The translations under genes were made by a program, and so were the position numbers. Below the pieces are notes generated by a model. That model was given only the letters and a program-made list of their open reading frames with translations. It was not told the DNA's origin and did no database searches. A stretch of DNA of 64,000 bases. Origin: Mucilaginibacter sp. (GTDB lineage Bacteria > Bacteroidota > Bacteroidia > Sphingobacteriales > Sphingobacteriaceae). Shown one piece after another: positions 34,397 through 43,278 of the stretch. The stretch spans positions 1-64,000 of the forward strand of contig NZ_JAQBOC010000051.1 of the NCBI RefSeq assembly GCF_028288225.1. Reading direction: 5' to 3'. Numbering within the stretch: position 1 is the first letter of the stretch; each line of letters opens with the position of its first letter.

Positions 34397-34404
34397 CAAA
34401 TTTA
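34397..34404 (-). promoter_or_regulatory. Possible -7 box of the RelA-TIR/Nudix-HD operon
   Basis: On the minus strand TAAATTTG matches TAnnTTTG and lies 33 bp upstream of the ATG at 34363. No convincing TTTG is seen at -33, so the call is weak. Confidence 0.35.
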
Positions 34405-34475
34405 ATTAAAAAAAATGAAATAGGAAATAAGGCATTCATTCCACCCAATTTCTTCAAAACTAACGCCAGGCTTTC

Positions 34476-34518
34476 GTCAGCATGTATATAAGCTTTTTAA
34501 GCACATATACATGCTGAC
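34476..34518. repeat. Perfect 14-bp inverted repeat
   Basis: GTCAGCATGTATAT (34476-34489) and its exact complement (34505-34518) flank a 15-nt loop with AAGCTTTTTAAGC. It lies about 110 bp upstream of the RelA/SpoT-like gene. It may be an operator, a recombination site or a hairpin origin. No T run follows. Confidence 0.55.
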
Positions 34519-34559
34519 CGGCTGTTATTCGCTCCGCGAGCCGAGCCTGTCAGTAGTTT

Positions 34560-34905
34560 TGAGAGAAAAAGGGTGTCATTCATAAAAGCTCCCTTTGGCT
34601 TTATACAACGCTTCACCTCCCGTTTCAGCATTGTAAAAGCCAACCGCTTTTTTGGTTTGGCTCGCCTGCGCTGTCGCAAAAAGCTTCACTCCCGGCAGCG
34701 CGTGGAATGCCCCGGTGCGGTGGCCAACCCACACATTCCACACTGCTGCCGCTCGTTCGTGTCCAGACATTCCATTCAGTCGCTGGCGCTCCCTCTGCCT
34801 GGACTTTTTGCTCCGCTCGCGACAACTCCGCTGCGCTCCGTTGTCAGAGGCGGCTCGCAGAACACCTGTCACGCGCATAGCATATGCTCTGCGGATTTAT
34901 TATGT
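34560..34905. other. Non-coding GC-rich island with C-rich plus strand
   Basis: GC content is clearly above the flanks, and short repeated GCTCG/CGCTGCGCTCC words occur, including GACAAC...GTTGTC arms at about 34820-34840. Overlapping frames on both strands exist but none shows a domain or normal residue use, so I call no gene. The remaining spacer (34906-35036) shows nothing. Confidence 0.45.
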
Positions 34906-35036
34906 GTACAAAAACTAAAGGTAATGTAAACCCAGAAAGTCGCCGAATTTCAAGTTAGAATGTTTGAGTTATTTGCTCATTATTTTTCAAATCCGGATGA
35001 ACTTCAGGAATACTGCTTTGCAGTATTCGAATAAGA

Positions 35037-35267
35037 TTACCTGTTTAAATTTGGTCGAAGTATAATGGTTCTCGACAAGGGATACATTAAATCGACTTCC
35101 TTAAATACACTTCGTTTTGGAACTGGCATATATTTACTCTCCTTAGTTCTTTCTTTGTAATAGCATAAATATGTCCCATCTTCATAGCATTCTTCAATTA
35201 ACATTGTTCCCTGATACGGATGATCTATTAAAACAACGTTGTCGTTTATCTTAAATTTACTTTCCAT
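35037..35267 (-). CDS. Hypothetical small protein of cargo 2
   Basis: A 76-residue protein, MESKFKINDNVVLIDHPYQGTMLIEECYEDGTYLCYYKER. The pattern of strands around a V-x-L-I-D turn resembles an SH3/KOW-like barrel, but no family is recognised. It is the gene nearest the GC-rich island. Confidence 0.5.
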   Translation of the reverse strand: MESKFKINDNVVLIDHPYQGTMLIEECYEDGTYLCYYKERTKESKYMPVPKRSVFKEVDLMYPLSRTIILRPNLNR

Positions 35268-35341
35268 TGATATTTTAAATCATAGCGTGGTAACTACAAA
35301 TGTAAAAAATAGCCGACTTAACATTGACTATTTGCTTTTAG

Positions 35342-36091
35342 TTATTTACAGCAAGAAGGCCCATAAAATTCAACCATTTCGCCAGCGCTGTTGGGCAAAC
35401 CTCTCCGCTGTAGCCATGAATGTATCTTTTTGTTCAGCCACTCGTCCGCCTTTTTGCTCCCAGTCGTAGGATCATCCGGGTGCTGCTCATAATAAGCATC
35501 ATCCATTTTATTAGCCTCGGATTCCCATTCTTTATATTGGTAATAAAAGTCACAGTAGTTGAGTCCTTTAACGTCAAATTGCTTTTTAACCTTTTCAAAT
35601 TCAACCTGACTTTCAGTGTCATTAGCTGTTTTTAAAGATTTCCCCATGGTAAAAGCGGGTTCACTGTCAGTGATATTCTTCCAAAGCATCATGTCCCATT
35701 GTCCTTTTGACTTAGTAAATTTTTTCTCAGAACTATATAGATAAACAGCAATTGCATTAGGTTTGGTTAGGCCGTTGAAAATGGGATTATTTAGTTCCTT
35801 ATGGTAAATCTCATATAAAGACGATTTCATTTGTTCCTGGCTTAAATCGCCTGTTACAGCCACGGATACCAAGGATTGATATTTGTCGCCCGCACTAGTC
35901 GTGTCTTCTTCTAATACCTTATAGGGAGTGCCAGCAGGTGGGCTGTCTAAAGTATCATTAACTGGCTTATAATATCCATTTTTGATTATTACTTTTTCTT
36001 CCTTTGGTTCGGTAAAATGTTTGAATGCAGCGTAAATAAGCATACATCCGATTAGGATACCAATTATGGTACCATTGCTTGGAGTTTTCAT
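35342..36091 (-). CDS. Membrane-anchored hypothetical protein of cargo 2
   Basis: A 249-residue protein with one N-terminal membrane helix (NGTIIGILIGCMLIYAAF, residues 6-23) and a soluble extracytoplasmic domain. The C-terminus is MVEFYGPSCCK, with a Cys pair. The middle contains SLVSVAVTGDLSQEQMKSSLYEIYHKELN, a helix-strand region that suggests a lipoprotein-like or envelope domain. Not recognised. It is co-directional with the small genes on either side. Confidence 0.7.
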   Translation of the reverse strand: MKTPSNGTIIGILIGCMLIYAAFKHFTEPKEEKVIIKNGYYKPVNDTLDSPPAGTPYKVLEEDTTSAGDKYQSLVSVAVTGDLSQEQMKSSLYEIYHKELNNPIFNGLTKPNAIAVYLYSSEKKFTKSKGQWDMMLWKNITDSEPAFTMGKSLKTANDTESQVEFEKVKKQFDVKGLNYCDFYYQYKEWESEANKMDDAYYEQHPDDPTTGSKKADEWLNKKIHSWLQRRGLPNSAGEMVEFYGPSCCK

Positions 36092-36157
36092 TTTGTGGGG
36101 AGTTTAGAACTAAAAAATTATGGCGTACCATACATATTATTCTCAATTGGTTTTATA

Positions 36158-36403
36158 TCAATACCGGTAGCAAATTTTGCACGCCTTGTACCCCTGCTTG
36201 ATTGCCTGTACTTTGGTTATCTTCACAATACCATGGGTGCAATGTAACAGCCCTCGACACTCATAGGAGTGATAGGCATAGGCTGCTCTGCTTTGGCAGA
36301 TATAGACCGAATCAACAGCGGACTTGTTATGGGGCCTGATCGGTGTTGCATAGCTCGCAGAGACACCGACAAGTATTGTGACAATCAAAAGTATTTTTTT
36401 CAT
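36158..36403 (-). CDS. Small secreted protein with Cys/His metal-binding pattern
   Basis: An 81-residue exported protein with a signal peptide (MKKILLIVTILVGVSASYA). The mature part has YICQSRAAYAYHSYECRGLLHCTHGIVKITKVQAIKQGYKACKICYRY, with paired cysteines and histidines as in the Ada-type metal-binding fold found in short Bacteroidota proteins. Function unknown. Confidence 0.75.
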   Translation of the reverse strand: MKKILLIVTILVGVSASYATPIRPHNKSAVDSVYICQSRAAYAYHSYECRGLLHCTHGIVKITKVQAIKQGYKACKICYRY

Positions 36404-36572
36404 TGTGAATGGTTTAGCAACTAAATATACTGCTTTTAGAAATAGTTCTTGTTATAAAAAGGCATGCTATCTCGCCGTTTCAAAGCACGCGCTTACTTAT
36501 GCATTATGATAAGATGTAGACAAAAATCTCCAAGCAGCAAACGCATGAAGTATTTATGAATCAGCCATGAAT

Positions 36573-37073
36573 TTATTCACTCTGTTGAGGGTTTGGAACT
36601 TTCTTTTTGTCCATTTCTGTTTTTAAGTGCTTATAGGCATCCTCCCAATAATTCATTTGATTGGCTTGGATGGCTCTAAATTGTTCAAACAATGGGGCTA
36701 AATCTTCCGGTTTCTTAGACAATTGTTTATACTTAAATTCATATTGAAGATCCTCATATTTTCCAAATGTTATTTTACGCCTGATCCAGTAGGTATCCAA
36801 TTTCCAAAAGGCTTTAAGCGCCGAAAGCAGGGTTATACTCGCACCGATAATTAAGGCATAATTTTTTATCTGCAATACATTCGATACTACTGCTGCCCCT
36901 GTGGTGTTGAAGTTTAGCCCGAGCGTAATGGTTAAAAGTGCAGACAATACAATAATCGCTACTGAAACTACATAGTTTGCAATCTTTGACCACTTTGTTT
37001 TACTTTTAAATTTAAAAACGCTACCCTCAATTAAGCCTGCTAAGTACGTTTCTTGTTCTGATGATGTAAACAT
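36573..37073 (-). CDS. 2TM SLATT/DUF4231-like membrane protein
   Basis: A 166-residue protein with two adjacent membrane helices (about residues 32-52 and 72-92) and a charged cytoplasmic C-terminal helix (FGKYEDLQYEFKYKQLSKKPEDL). The layout is that of SLATT domains, 2TM proteins predicted by comparative genomics to be pore-forming effectors of nucleotide-activated defence systems. It is transcribed in the same direction as the RelA-TIR/Nudix-HD operon but is not contiguous with it. Confidence 0.65.
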   Translation of the reverse strand: MFTSSEQETYLAGLIEGSVFKFKSKTKWSKIANYVVSVAIIVLSALLTITLGLNFNTTGAAVVSNVLQIKNYALIIGASITLLSALKAFWKLDTYWIRRKITFGKYEDLQYEFKYKQLSKKPEDLAPLFEQFRAIQANQMNYWEDAYKHLKTEMDKKKVPNPQQSE

Positions 37074-37208
37074 GGCAAAATCCGTTATCGACGCTATCGT
37101 TTTTTATTTAACAGTATTGATTTTCAATGATTTAAATATACTATTTAATACTATTGTAACAAACAGAAAAAAAACCCAAAGGTATTCGACTCACACGCGC
37201 CACTTCCT

Positions 37209-37294
37209 AAAGCCCTGCAAGGAATTTCCGGCATAAACCCGCATGGCCTTTCACCCACAGAAGCCATTTATTCCGTTCCTCCTTGCGGGGCTTT
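37209..37294. repeat. Inverted repeat at the right edge of cargo 2
   Basis: AAAGCCCTGCAAGGA (37209-37223) and TCCTTGCGGGGCTTT (37280-37294) pair with one mismatch over 15 bp. They lie between low-GC cargo and higher-GC backbone. The rest of 37074-37460 shows no gene. Confidence 0.5.
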
Positions 37295-37460
37295 CCCGCG
37301 CCGACTACAAAGCTTTCTTTTTTTCTCTTTTTGTTTTTTTGAAATAATTATTGTTCGGAGGGTGAAAAAACGGGGTAGAATTGCGTAAAAGTACGCTTGA
37401 CTGCATGGTGGTATCATTTCGATATTTAGAAATAATTGTACACCTAAACCCTTATCACCC

Positions 37461-37904
37461 ATGGCACAGCCCACCATCCACACCCACACGTATCAGCATT
37501 TTGAGAATCTACAACTCTCTGCGAAAGACTTCTACACCCAATTGCACAGCCTTATTACCGAATACCAATTTCCCGAGGTCACCTGTAGAGTGACGCCCCT
37601 CTCCGACAACGGCTCATTTTTTTCCCGGCGGGAATACCTTGAAATCAAATATCATTCGTTTAAATACTATGTCTGCGCTGCACCCTTTGGCAAGAATTTT
37701 TTTATCAGTTGGCGTCTGCAAGAGTACGTCAGTACCTGGACGCGCTTTTCAAATTGGATAGAGGGCAAGAAAGGCAAGTCCTTTTACGAACAGGATACGG
37801 AAGTCATGTTTTCTAACAGCATCACCGCATTGGTCAAAAACGTGGTTGGCAAAGTCATGGAGGAACATGGATTCCGCCAACCGGACGCCATAGTCCTGCA
37901 CTAG
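37461..37904 (+). CDS. Hypothetical protein preceding the HerA-like ATPase
   Basis: A 147-residue soluble protein (MAQPTIHTHTYQHFENLQLS...). It ends 1 bp before the ATPase start at 37906, so the two form an operon. Features are a beta-rich centre, VTCRVTPLSDNGSFFSRREYLEIKY, and FISWRLQEYVSTWTRF. I do not recognise the family. It is likely an adaptor of the ATPase. Confidence 0.75.
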   Translation: MAQPTIHTHTYQHFENLQLSAKDFYTQLHSLITEYQFPEVTCRVTPLSDNGSFFSRREYLEIKYHSFKYYVCAAPFGKNFFISWRLQEYVSTWTRFSNWIEGKKGKSFYEQDTEVMFSNSITALVKNVVGKVMEEHGFRQPDAIVLH

Positions 37905-37905
37905 C

Positions 37906-40827
37906 ATGGAAGTACAGTCCACCGCGCTGACAGAGCAATTTTATGAGTGGGAAAACCGAGGCCGTGGCTGGTTTATCACTGACCATATCGTTGAGCTTGA
38001 ACCGGCTTTTGAACCCTTTTGGGAACACTCCATCACGGGCGACATTATCGATGACGGCAAACGGCCCTCGTGGTTTTCTTCATTGTTTGCACCTGACCCT
38101 CCAGCTCCAGTTCAGACGGAACCGACTCAAAACATTCGGTCATTTCCTGATACCAAAAGCATTGAATTAAGCGTCTTTTCGGTCAGTGTGCCCAAAGGCA
38201 GCAAACAGTCCCTTGAGCAGATGGAGCAAGTGCTCATTATGCTCTCATATCGCCATACCCCCATGAGCTTTGAACTTGTCGGCTCTGCTGACCGTATTAC
38301 GATGCAGTGGACATGCCGACAAGACGATGAAGCCTTTGTGTACACCCAACTGAAAGCCTTTTTTCCGGATGTGCAAATACGCTCAACCGCAGAGGATCAT
38401 CTGTTTGAAATGATTGAGGACGCACCGTGTGTCTATACGGTGGACTTCGGCTTGCAAGAAGAATTCATGCGCCCACTTGCAACCACTGTCAATCTTGACC
38501 ATGACCCATACACCTCACTATTTGGCAGCATGGAGCGATTGCACGACGAGCAACACATTGCGGTGCAAGTGCTCTTTGCCGGCACCTGCAATGCCTGGTC
38601 GGAAAGCATGCTGAATGCGGTTTGCGATGACAGTCGGAAACAGTCGTTTTTCCTGGATGCCCCCGACATGCCCACACTGACCACCCAAAAAATTGCCCGG
38701 CCACTGGTTGCAGCAACCATTCGGATAGTAACCGCGAGTGCCACGACTGAAGACGCTTTGCACTTATTGCAGCATGCGGCCATTTCCCTCGTCCACGCCT
38801 CAACCTCGCCCTACAACGCCCTGGTGCCACTTGCGGAATACGCCGCCAATCCGCGATACCCCATTGCCAAGCGGTTATCCGACCTCGTATTACGACAAAC
38901 CCACCGCACCGGCATGTTGCTAAACAGCCGGGAGTTGTTGACGTTTGTTCATTACCCGGGCCCGGGACTCAAAACTGCAAAAGTCATCGACAGCGCCCGG
39001 ACAACCAAAGCCGCTCCTGATTCATTGCGCAATGAGGCCTATTGCCTTGGAATGAATATTCACCAGGGCATTGCACACGTTGTCGGTATTTCGCCCGAAC
39101 AACGTCTGCGACATATCCACATTATGGGTGCAACCGGTCAGGGCAAATCAACGCTCCTGCACGCGCTCATCATGCAAGATATTTGTGCTGGGGACGGCTG
39201 CATGGTACTTGACCCGCATGGTGATTTGATTGCCGCGTTGTTGGTAGATATTCCACTCGACCGCGTAGGGGACGTGGTATTGATTGATCCCGCAGACAGT
39301 GAGCATCCCATCGGCTTCAATATCCTTTCCGCGCATTCAGCACTCGAAAAGGAGTTACTGGCATCTGACTTGGTAATGGTCTTTAAACGGTTTAGTACCT
39401 CATGGGGCGATCAAATGCACAGCGTCTTGGCTAATGCCATTCTTGCGCTCTTGTACAATAAAAACGTCTATCATATTGGGGATTTACGGCGGTTTCTTAT
39501 AGAGCCCGCATACCGTGCAACTATTCTCACATCTGTCACCGATGACCATATTGTCTATTACTGGCACAAAGAGTTTCCGCTTCTGAAGGGCGGGTCCATC
39601 GGGTCACTCCTGACGCGCCTTGATAGCTTTCTGCGTCCCAAAGCCATCCGCTCAATGCTGTGCCAAACAGAGGGACTTGATATGGCAACGCTCATGGACA
39701 CGCGCAAGATTATCCTGGTGAAACTCTCTCACGGATTGATTGGAGCCGAAAACAGCTATCTCTTGGGAGCCTTTATTGTTTCAAAGCTGCAACAGACCGC
39801 TATGGCCCGACAGGCCCAGTCCGCAACCAATCGCATTCCGTTTTATTGCTACATCGATGAGTTTCAGCATTTTGTCACGCCCTCAATGGCTGCTATTCTC
39901 TCCGGTGCCCGAAAATACGGCTTAGGCTTGATCCTGGCACATCAAGACATGCACCAAGTGACCTCAATTGATCCGGATATTGCAAGCAGCGTGGTTGCTA
40001 ATGCCGGGACCCGAATGTGCTTTCGCCTGGGCGACACAGACGCGAAGCGTATGCAGGACGGCTTTCGGGCATTTACTACCGATGACTTACAAAATCTCTC
40101 GATTGGAGACGCCATTGTCCGGGTCGGTGCTGCGGACAATGATTTCAATTGCACCGTCATGCCATATAGAAAAGAAACAGGGGACGACTACACCGCCGAC
40201 ATTCTTGCCTATTCGCGGGCACAATATTGCGTATCCAGTATACCTCCTGAAGAACCGGCAGCGCCTGAAGACATCCCGGCTCCGCCACCAGTTGCACCAC
40301 CCGCCTCACCGGCACCATCACCAGAACCAACCATACCGCCACCCTCAAAAGAAGCACTCAGAGAACATCGGTATCTGCAAACATTTATCAAGAAGCTCGC
40401 CGAGGAGCATGGCTATACCGCGCAACTAGAAGCCCCAGTACCGGGAGGGAGCGGCCAAATTGATGTGGTGCTCCAAAAGGGCGAGATGCGGATTGCGGTT
40501 GAAATTTCTGTCACCAACAGCCCCGAGTATGAACTGCACAATATTGAAAAATGCCTGGGGGCAGGATTTGCACAGGTGGTGGTGTGCTCAACAAATGCCA
40601 GGAAGCGCGCACAAATTGAACGACTGGTGAACGAACACATTCCACAGCAGGAGCATCACAAAATCTCGTACGTGACACCAGATGAATTCATCACCGTTCT
40701 TGCACCTGAGTCTGCGCATCCAACACACACCGTTATGAAGGGCTACCGGGTGAAGGTGCAGTATGACGCGGGCGGTGTGAACAAGCAGGATGTGGTGCGG
40801 AGCATCATAAAAAATAGGGTGCCGTAA
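37906..40827 (+). CDS. Large HerA/VirD4-like DNA-transfer ATPase with a C-terminal nuclease-like domain
   Basis: A 973-residue protein. The N-terminal ~400 residues contain an alpha/beta domain with KGSKQSLEQMEQVLIMLSYR. The ATPase core follows, with Walker A GATGQGKST (about residue 406) and Walker B CYIDEFQHF (about 648), as in type IV coupling proteins and HerA translocases. A Pro-rich linker (about 785-815) leads to a C-terminal PD-(D/E)XK-like domain (GSGQIDVVLQKGEMRIAVEISV). It pairs with the 147-residue gene upstream and resembles the truncated ATPase at 29557. With no relaxase or VirB4 in the element, it may move double-stranded DNA. Confidence 0.8.
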   Translation: MEVQSTALTEQFYEWENRGRGWFITDHIVELEPAFEPFWEHSITGDIIDDGKRPSWFSSLFAPDPPAPVQTEPTQNIRSFPDTKSIELSVFSVSVPKGSKQSLEQMEQVLIMLSYRHTPMSFELVGSADRITMQWTCRQDDEAFVYTQLKAFFPDVQIRSTAEDHLFEMIEDAPCVYTVDFGLQEEFMRPLATTVNLDHDPYTSLFGSMERLHDEQHIAVQVLFAGTCNAWSESMLNAVCDDSRKQSFFLDAPDMPTLTTQKIARPLVAATIRIVTASATTEDALHLLQHAAISLVHASTSPYNALVPLAEYAANPRYPIAKRLSDLVLRQTHRTGMLLNSRELLTFVHYPGPGLKTAKVIDSARTTKAAPDSLRNEAYCLGMNIHQGIAHVVGISPEQRLRHIHIMGATGQGKSTLLHALIMQDICAGDGCMVLDPHGDLIAALLVDIPLDRVGDVVLIDPADSEHPIGFNILSAHSALEKELLASDLVMVFKRFSTSWGDQMHSVLANAILALLYNKNVYHIGDLRRFLIEPAYRATILTSVTDDHIVYYWHKEFPLLKGGSIGSLLTRLDSFLRPKAIRSMLCQTEGLDMATLMDTRKIILVKLSHGLIGAENSYLLGAFIVSKLQQTAMARQAQSATNRIPFYCYIDEFQHFVTPSMAAILSGARKYGLGLILAHQDMHQVTSIDPDIASSVVANAGTRMCFRLGDTDAKRMQDGFRAFTTDDLQNLSIGDAIVRVGAADNDFNCTVMPYRKETGDDYTADILAYSRAQYCVSSIPPEEPAAPEDIPAPPPVAPPASPAPSPEPTIPPPSKEALREHRYLQTFIKKLAEEHGYTAQLEAPVPGGSGQIDVVLQKGEMRIAVEISVTNSPEYELHNIEKCLGAGFAQVVVCSTNARKRAQIERLVNEHIPQQEHHKISYVTPDEFITVLAPESAHPTHTVMKGYRVKVQYDAGGVNKQDVVRSIIKNRVP

Positions 40828-40932
40828 ACGGCATGCTTAGGGTGTAATCTATTTGACGCTTTTCTGGCTAAATAATTACAGTTCCGCTTTATATCGAAAT
40901 CTCAATTTCGCACGGCCATGGATAGTTTCAAA

Positions 40933-41865
40933 TTAATATGTAGATACCTTGAAACTTACAACAAGCCTTTGTCGATTTTCTAGACCTGCACCAATATCTC
41001 CAGCATTTAATCCTGCTCTTCCAAATAAGTAAGATTCATCATTTATTGAATAAGCTTTTAATAACTTGTCACCTCGGGTTACATGCATGCTACCAGGTAT
41101 AAAACGAAGTATGGTGGATTTATCTGTTTTTACAAATACAGAGTCGCGGTCATATTCATTATCGGCGGCAATTACAACGCGGAATACATGGTTATTGTCC
41201 AATATCGTTACCTTTGGGTTCATCCCTACTGCCACTGTTTTAGACAATTGATCACTATTATTATGAAGTTGAATTTTAACAATAACAATATCTCCTGGCT
41301 TGGCATTAATTACATTTCTCCAATTACCATTAGTTGAATCAATGTTACAATCGTCATTCGTGTTACATATCGAGAAGATTTCTTCACCTGGAAAATTGCT
41401 TATAAAAACAAATTTTCTATGTGCGAAAGGAATTTCATCAAATTTGAAATTTTCAATTAACTTTTCGTAATGCCTTTCTTCACCGCTTATTAACTTTAAT
41501 TTAATGTAACTGTCTAAATTTTTAGCTACCGCATCAAAAGTGGGTAATTCAGAAGATTTTTGTATTATAGTATATTCAAATTTCTGTTGTTCTAATTTTT
41601 TCTGAAACCTTTGTAAATCGTCCTGTGATTTTTTTTCAAATGAATTTTGATTCTTTTGATCATCTACCTGAAACTTATAAATTAAAACTGTAAGTGTTAT
41701 TCCAAAAAAGGCTATAAACAAACCGAGCCAGAGCATTATCGTTTTTTGAACAAATAATTTTCTTTCAAATTCCTTGTTCGAAATAATTTTTTTTCGATTA
41801 CTTCTATTTAATCGCAATTGGACTCTATGATACATTTTATCAAAAGCATTCATATTTAAGTTCAT
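40933..41865 (-). CDS. Membrane protein with coiled coil and extracytoplasmic domain, unknown
   Basis: A 310-residue protein of cargo 3. It has a basic cytoplasmic N-terminus, one membrane helix (about 44-64, TIMLWLGLFIAFFGITLTVLI), a coiled coil (about 68-105), and a C-terminal beta-domain (about 180-310) with an INAKPGDIVIVKIQLHNNS stretch typical of DUF11-like domains. Function unknown. Confidence 0.7.
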   Translation of the reverse strand: MNLNMNAFDKMYHRVQLRLNRSNRKKIISNKEFERKLFVQKTIMLWLGLFIAFFGITLTVLIYKFQVDDQKNQNSFEKKSQDDLQRFQKKLEQQKFEYTIIQKSSELPTFDAVAKNLDSYIKLKLISGEERHYEKLIENFKFDEIPFAHRKFVFISNFPGEEIFSICNTNDDCNIDSTNGNWRNVINAKPGDIVIVKIQLHNNSDQLSKTVAVGMNPKVTILDNNHVFRVVIAADNEYDRDSVFVKTDKSTILRFIPGSMHVTRGDKLLKAYSINDESYLFGRAGLNAGDIGAGLENRQRLVVSFKVSTY

Positions 41866-41867
41866 TA

Positions 41868-41893
41868 AAAAGACCTCTTTTAGGAGGTCTTTG
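41868..41893. terminator. Hairpin terminator between cargo 3 genes
   Basis: AGACCTC (41871-41877) and GAGGTCT (41884-41890) with A-rich and T-rich flanks on both sides, so it can work in either direction. It lies after the stop of the 74-residue gene. Confidence 0.7.
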
Positions 41894-41894
41894 T

Positions 41895-42119
41895 TTAAGA
41901 TTTCATTGATTTAATAGTCCATCTTGCCAGTAAGATAATAATTATAATTCCTATTGCCATCAAGCAGAGAATAATTACGCAAGCCGTTTTAAGTCCAGAA
42001 TCTGTACTGTTTTTGTATATTGAATAAGGGATTGTTCCCATGCTCAATATACAAAGAATCATGCTAAGTGTAATTAAAGGAAGTATAAATTTAATAAATA
42101 CTTTATAGAACTTTTCCAT
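41895..42119 (-). CDS. Small two-helix membrane protein
   Basis: A 74-residue protein with two hydrophobic helices (about residues 8-30 and 45-66) and a lysine at each end. It is the first gene of cargo 3 and is followed by a terminator. Unknown function. Confidence 0.6.
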   Translation of the reverse strand: MEKFYKVFIKFILPLITLSMILCILSMGTIPYSIYKNSTDSGLKTACVIILCLMAIGIIIIILLARWTIKSMKS

Positions 42120-42403
42120 GTTTTGATTGTAAAGTGACCAGAAATGCCATTTGGATTAAGCGCCTTTGGTCGCCTTACAATCTAGAAAGAACCTCATATA
42201 TAGTGTAAACTAAAATAGTAGTTTTGTCAATAGTCTTAATAGTAGGACATAAGGCAGTTATTGCCACTGGTTGTAAAATACGATTTCGTAAGAGGTAACA
42301 TTAGAGGTACTTGATGAGAGGGTACTTAAATAGCGCACATCCTTCACCGCGAACACACCGCCCCTGGATTATACAAAGTTTAGATTTCGGTAATGTCCAT
42401 TCT

Positions 42404-42428
42404 GCAATAATGCTGCAAAAATTATTGC
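42404..42428. promoter_or_regulatory. Inverted repeat at the start of the methylase-like gene
   Basis: GCAATAAT (42404-42411) and ATTATTGC (42421-42428) end exactly at the ATG. This could be an operator or a translation-controlling hairpin. The rest of 42120-42403 shows no gene. Confidence 0.4.
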
Positions 42429-43166
42429 ATGAATGATACTAAAAAACTGTACTCGCTCTTTGGACAATTTGCGTACACTCAAAATTATGCCTTGGCATTC
42501 ACCGAGATGCTGGACTTTTTTCTCCTGCCCTTTCAATGGCACGACACGGCGGAAGGGAGCCAGCACGTCATACATCGCTTACAAAGTCATCCCAAAAAAG
42601 AAATACTGGTTGAACTGTATACCGAAATCGGAGCGCTCTCAGAAGAATTTGGTGATCCAATCGGAGCACTGTATGAAGCGGAAATTTCCAAAGGCAAAAA
42701 TGGACAATTCTTTACACCCGATCCAATCTGCGATTTTATGGCTATGATGGCGGGTATTGAATCGTTACAGAATGATAAAACGGTGTATGATCCCGCCTGT
42801 GGTTCAGGGAGAATGTTACTTGCCGCAGCCAAAATCAATCGTCGGTTGAAATTCTATGGAGCAGATATTGACGAAGTGTGTTGCAAAATGACGGTCGTTA
42901 ATATGCTTTTGAATTCACTGACAGGAGAGGTCTGTCATATCGATACCTTACGAAATACCTTCTTTAAAGGGTACAAGCTCCTCACGGTATTGAAGAATGG
43001 CTACTACCATCCATTTTACAAAGAATTTACCGACCCTAACGAAAGTGTCATTTGGCTACGCCCTACCGATCCCAAAACTGCAAAGAGCGCGTTTGACGTG
43101 CCTTTTGAACCGACCAAATCGCCCCTGATGCATCAAGGTGTACAAGGTAACTTATTTCACAATTAA
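42429..43166 (+). CDS. N6-adenine methylase-like SAM-binding protein without the NPPY motif
   Basis: A 245-residue protein with the HsdM-like entry helix (GKNGQFFTPDPICDFMA) and SAM-binding motif I (VYDPACGSGRMLLAAA) followed by YGADIDEVCCKMTVVNM. The (D/N)PPY/F catalytic motif expected after the next strand is not seen; the corresponding place reads HIDTLRNTFFKG. Similar methylase-like proteins occur in Bacteroidota mobile elements. It may bind SAM or DNA without methylating. Followed by a terminator at 43179-43204. Confidence 0.8.
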   Translation: MNDTKKLYSLFGQFAYTQNYALAFTEMLDFFLLPFQWHDTAEGSQHVIHRLQSHPKKEILVELYTEIGALSEEFGDPIGALYEAEISKGKNGQFFTPDPICDFMAMMAGIESLQNDKTVYDPACGSGRMLLAAAKINRRLKFYGADIDEVCCKMTVVNMLLNSLTGEVCHIDTLRNTFFKGYKLLTVLKNGYYHPFYKEFTDPNESVIWLRPTDPKTAKSAFDVPFEPTKSPLMHQGVQGNLFHN

Positions 43167-43178
43167 TTCTTATTTCGA

Positions 43179-43204
43179 AACGTCAGCACGCTGGCGTTTT
43201 TTTT
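43179..43204 (+). terminator. Terminator of the methylase-like gene
   Basis: AACG-T-CAGC, loop AC, GCTG-G-CGTT stem followed by eight Ts (43197-43204). It lies 13 bp after the stop codon. Confidence 0.85.
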
Positions 43205-43278
43205 ATTGATGTTACATGGAGGTCGTTGAGGTAATAATCGGCAATGTCCTACGGGGGAATGTTTCTTTTTGCCCTATG

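Noticed and set aside
34573..34929. Several overlapping frames in the GC-rich island, both strands
   Set aside because: Open frames are expected in GC-rich DNA; residue use is Arg/Ser/Cys-rich without any domain, and they overlap one another.
37268..37489. Minus-strand 73-residue frame before the HerA-like ATPase operon
   Set aside because: Low-complexity and overlapping the start of the real gene at 37461.
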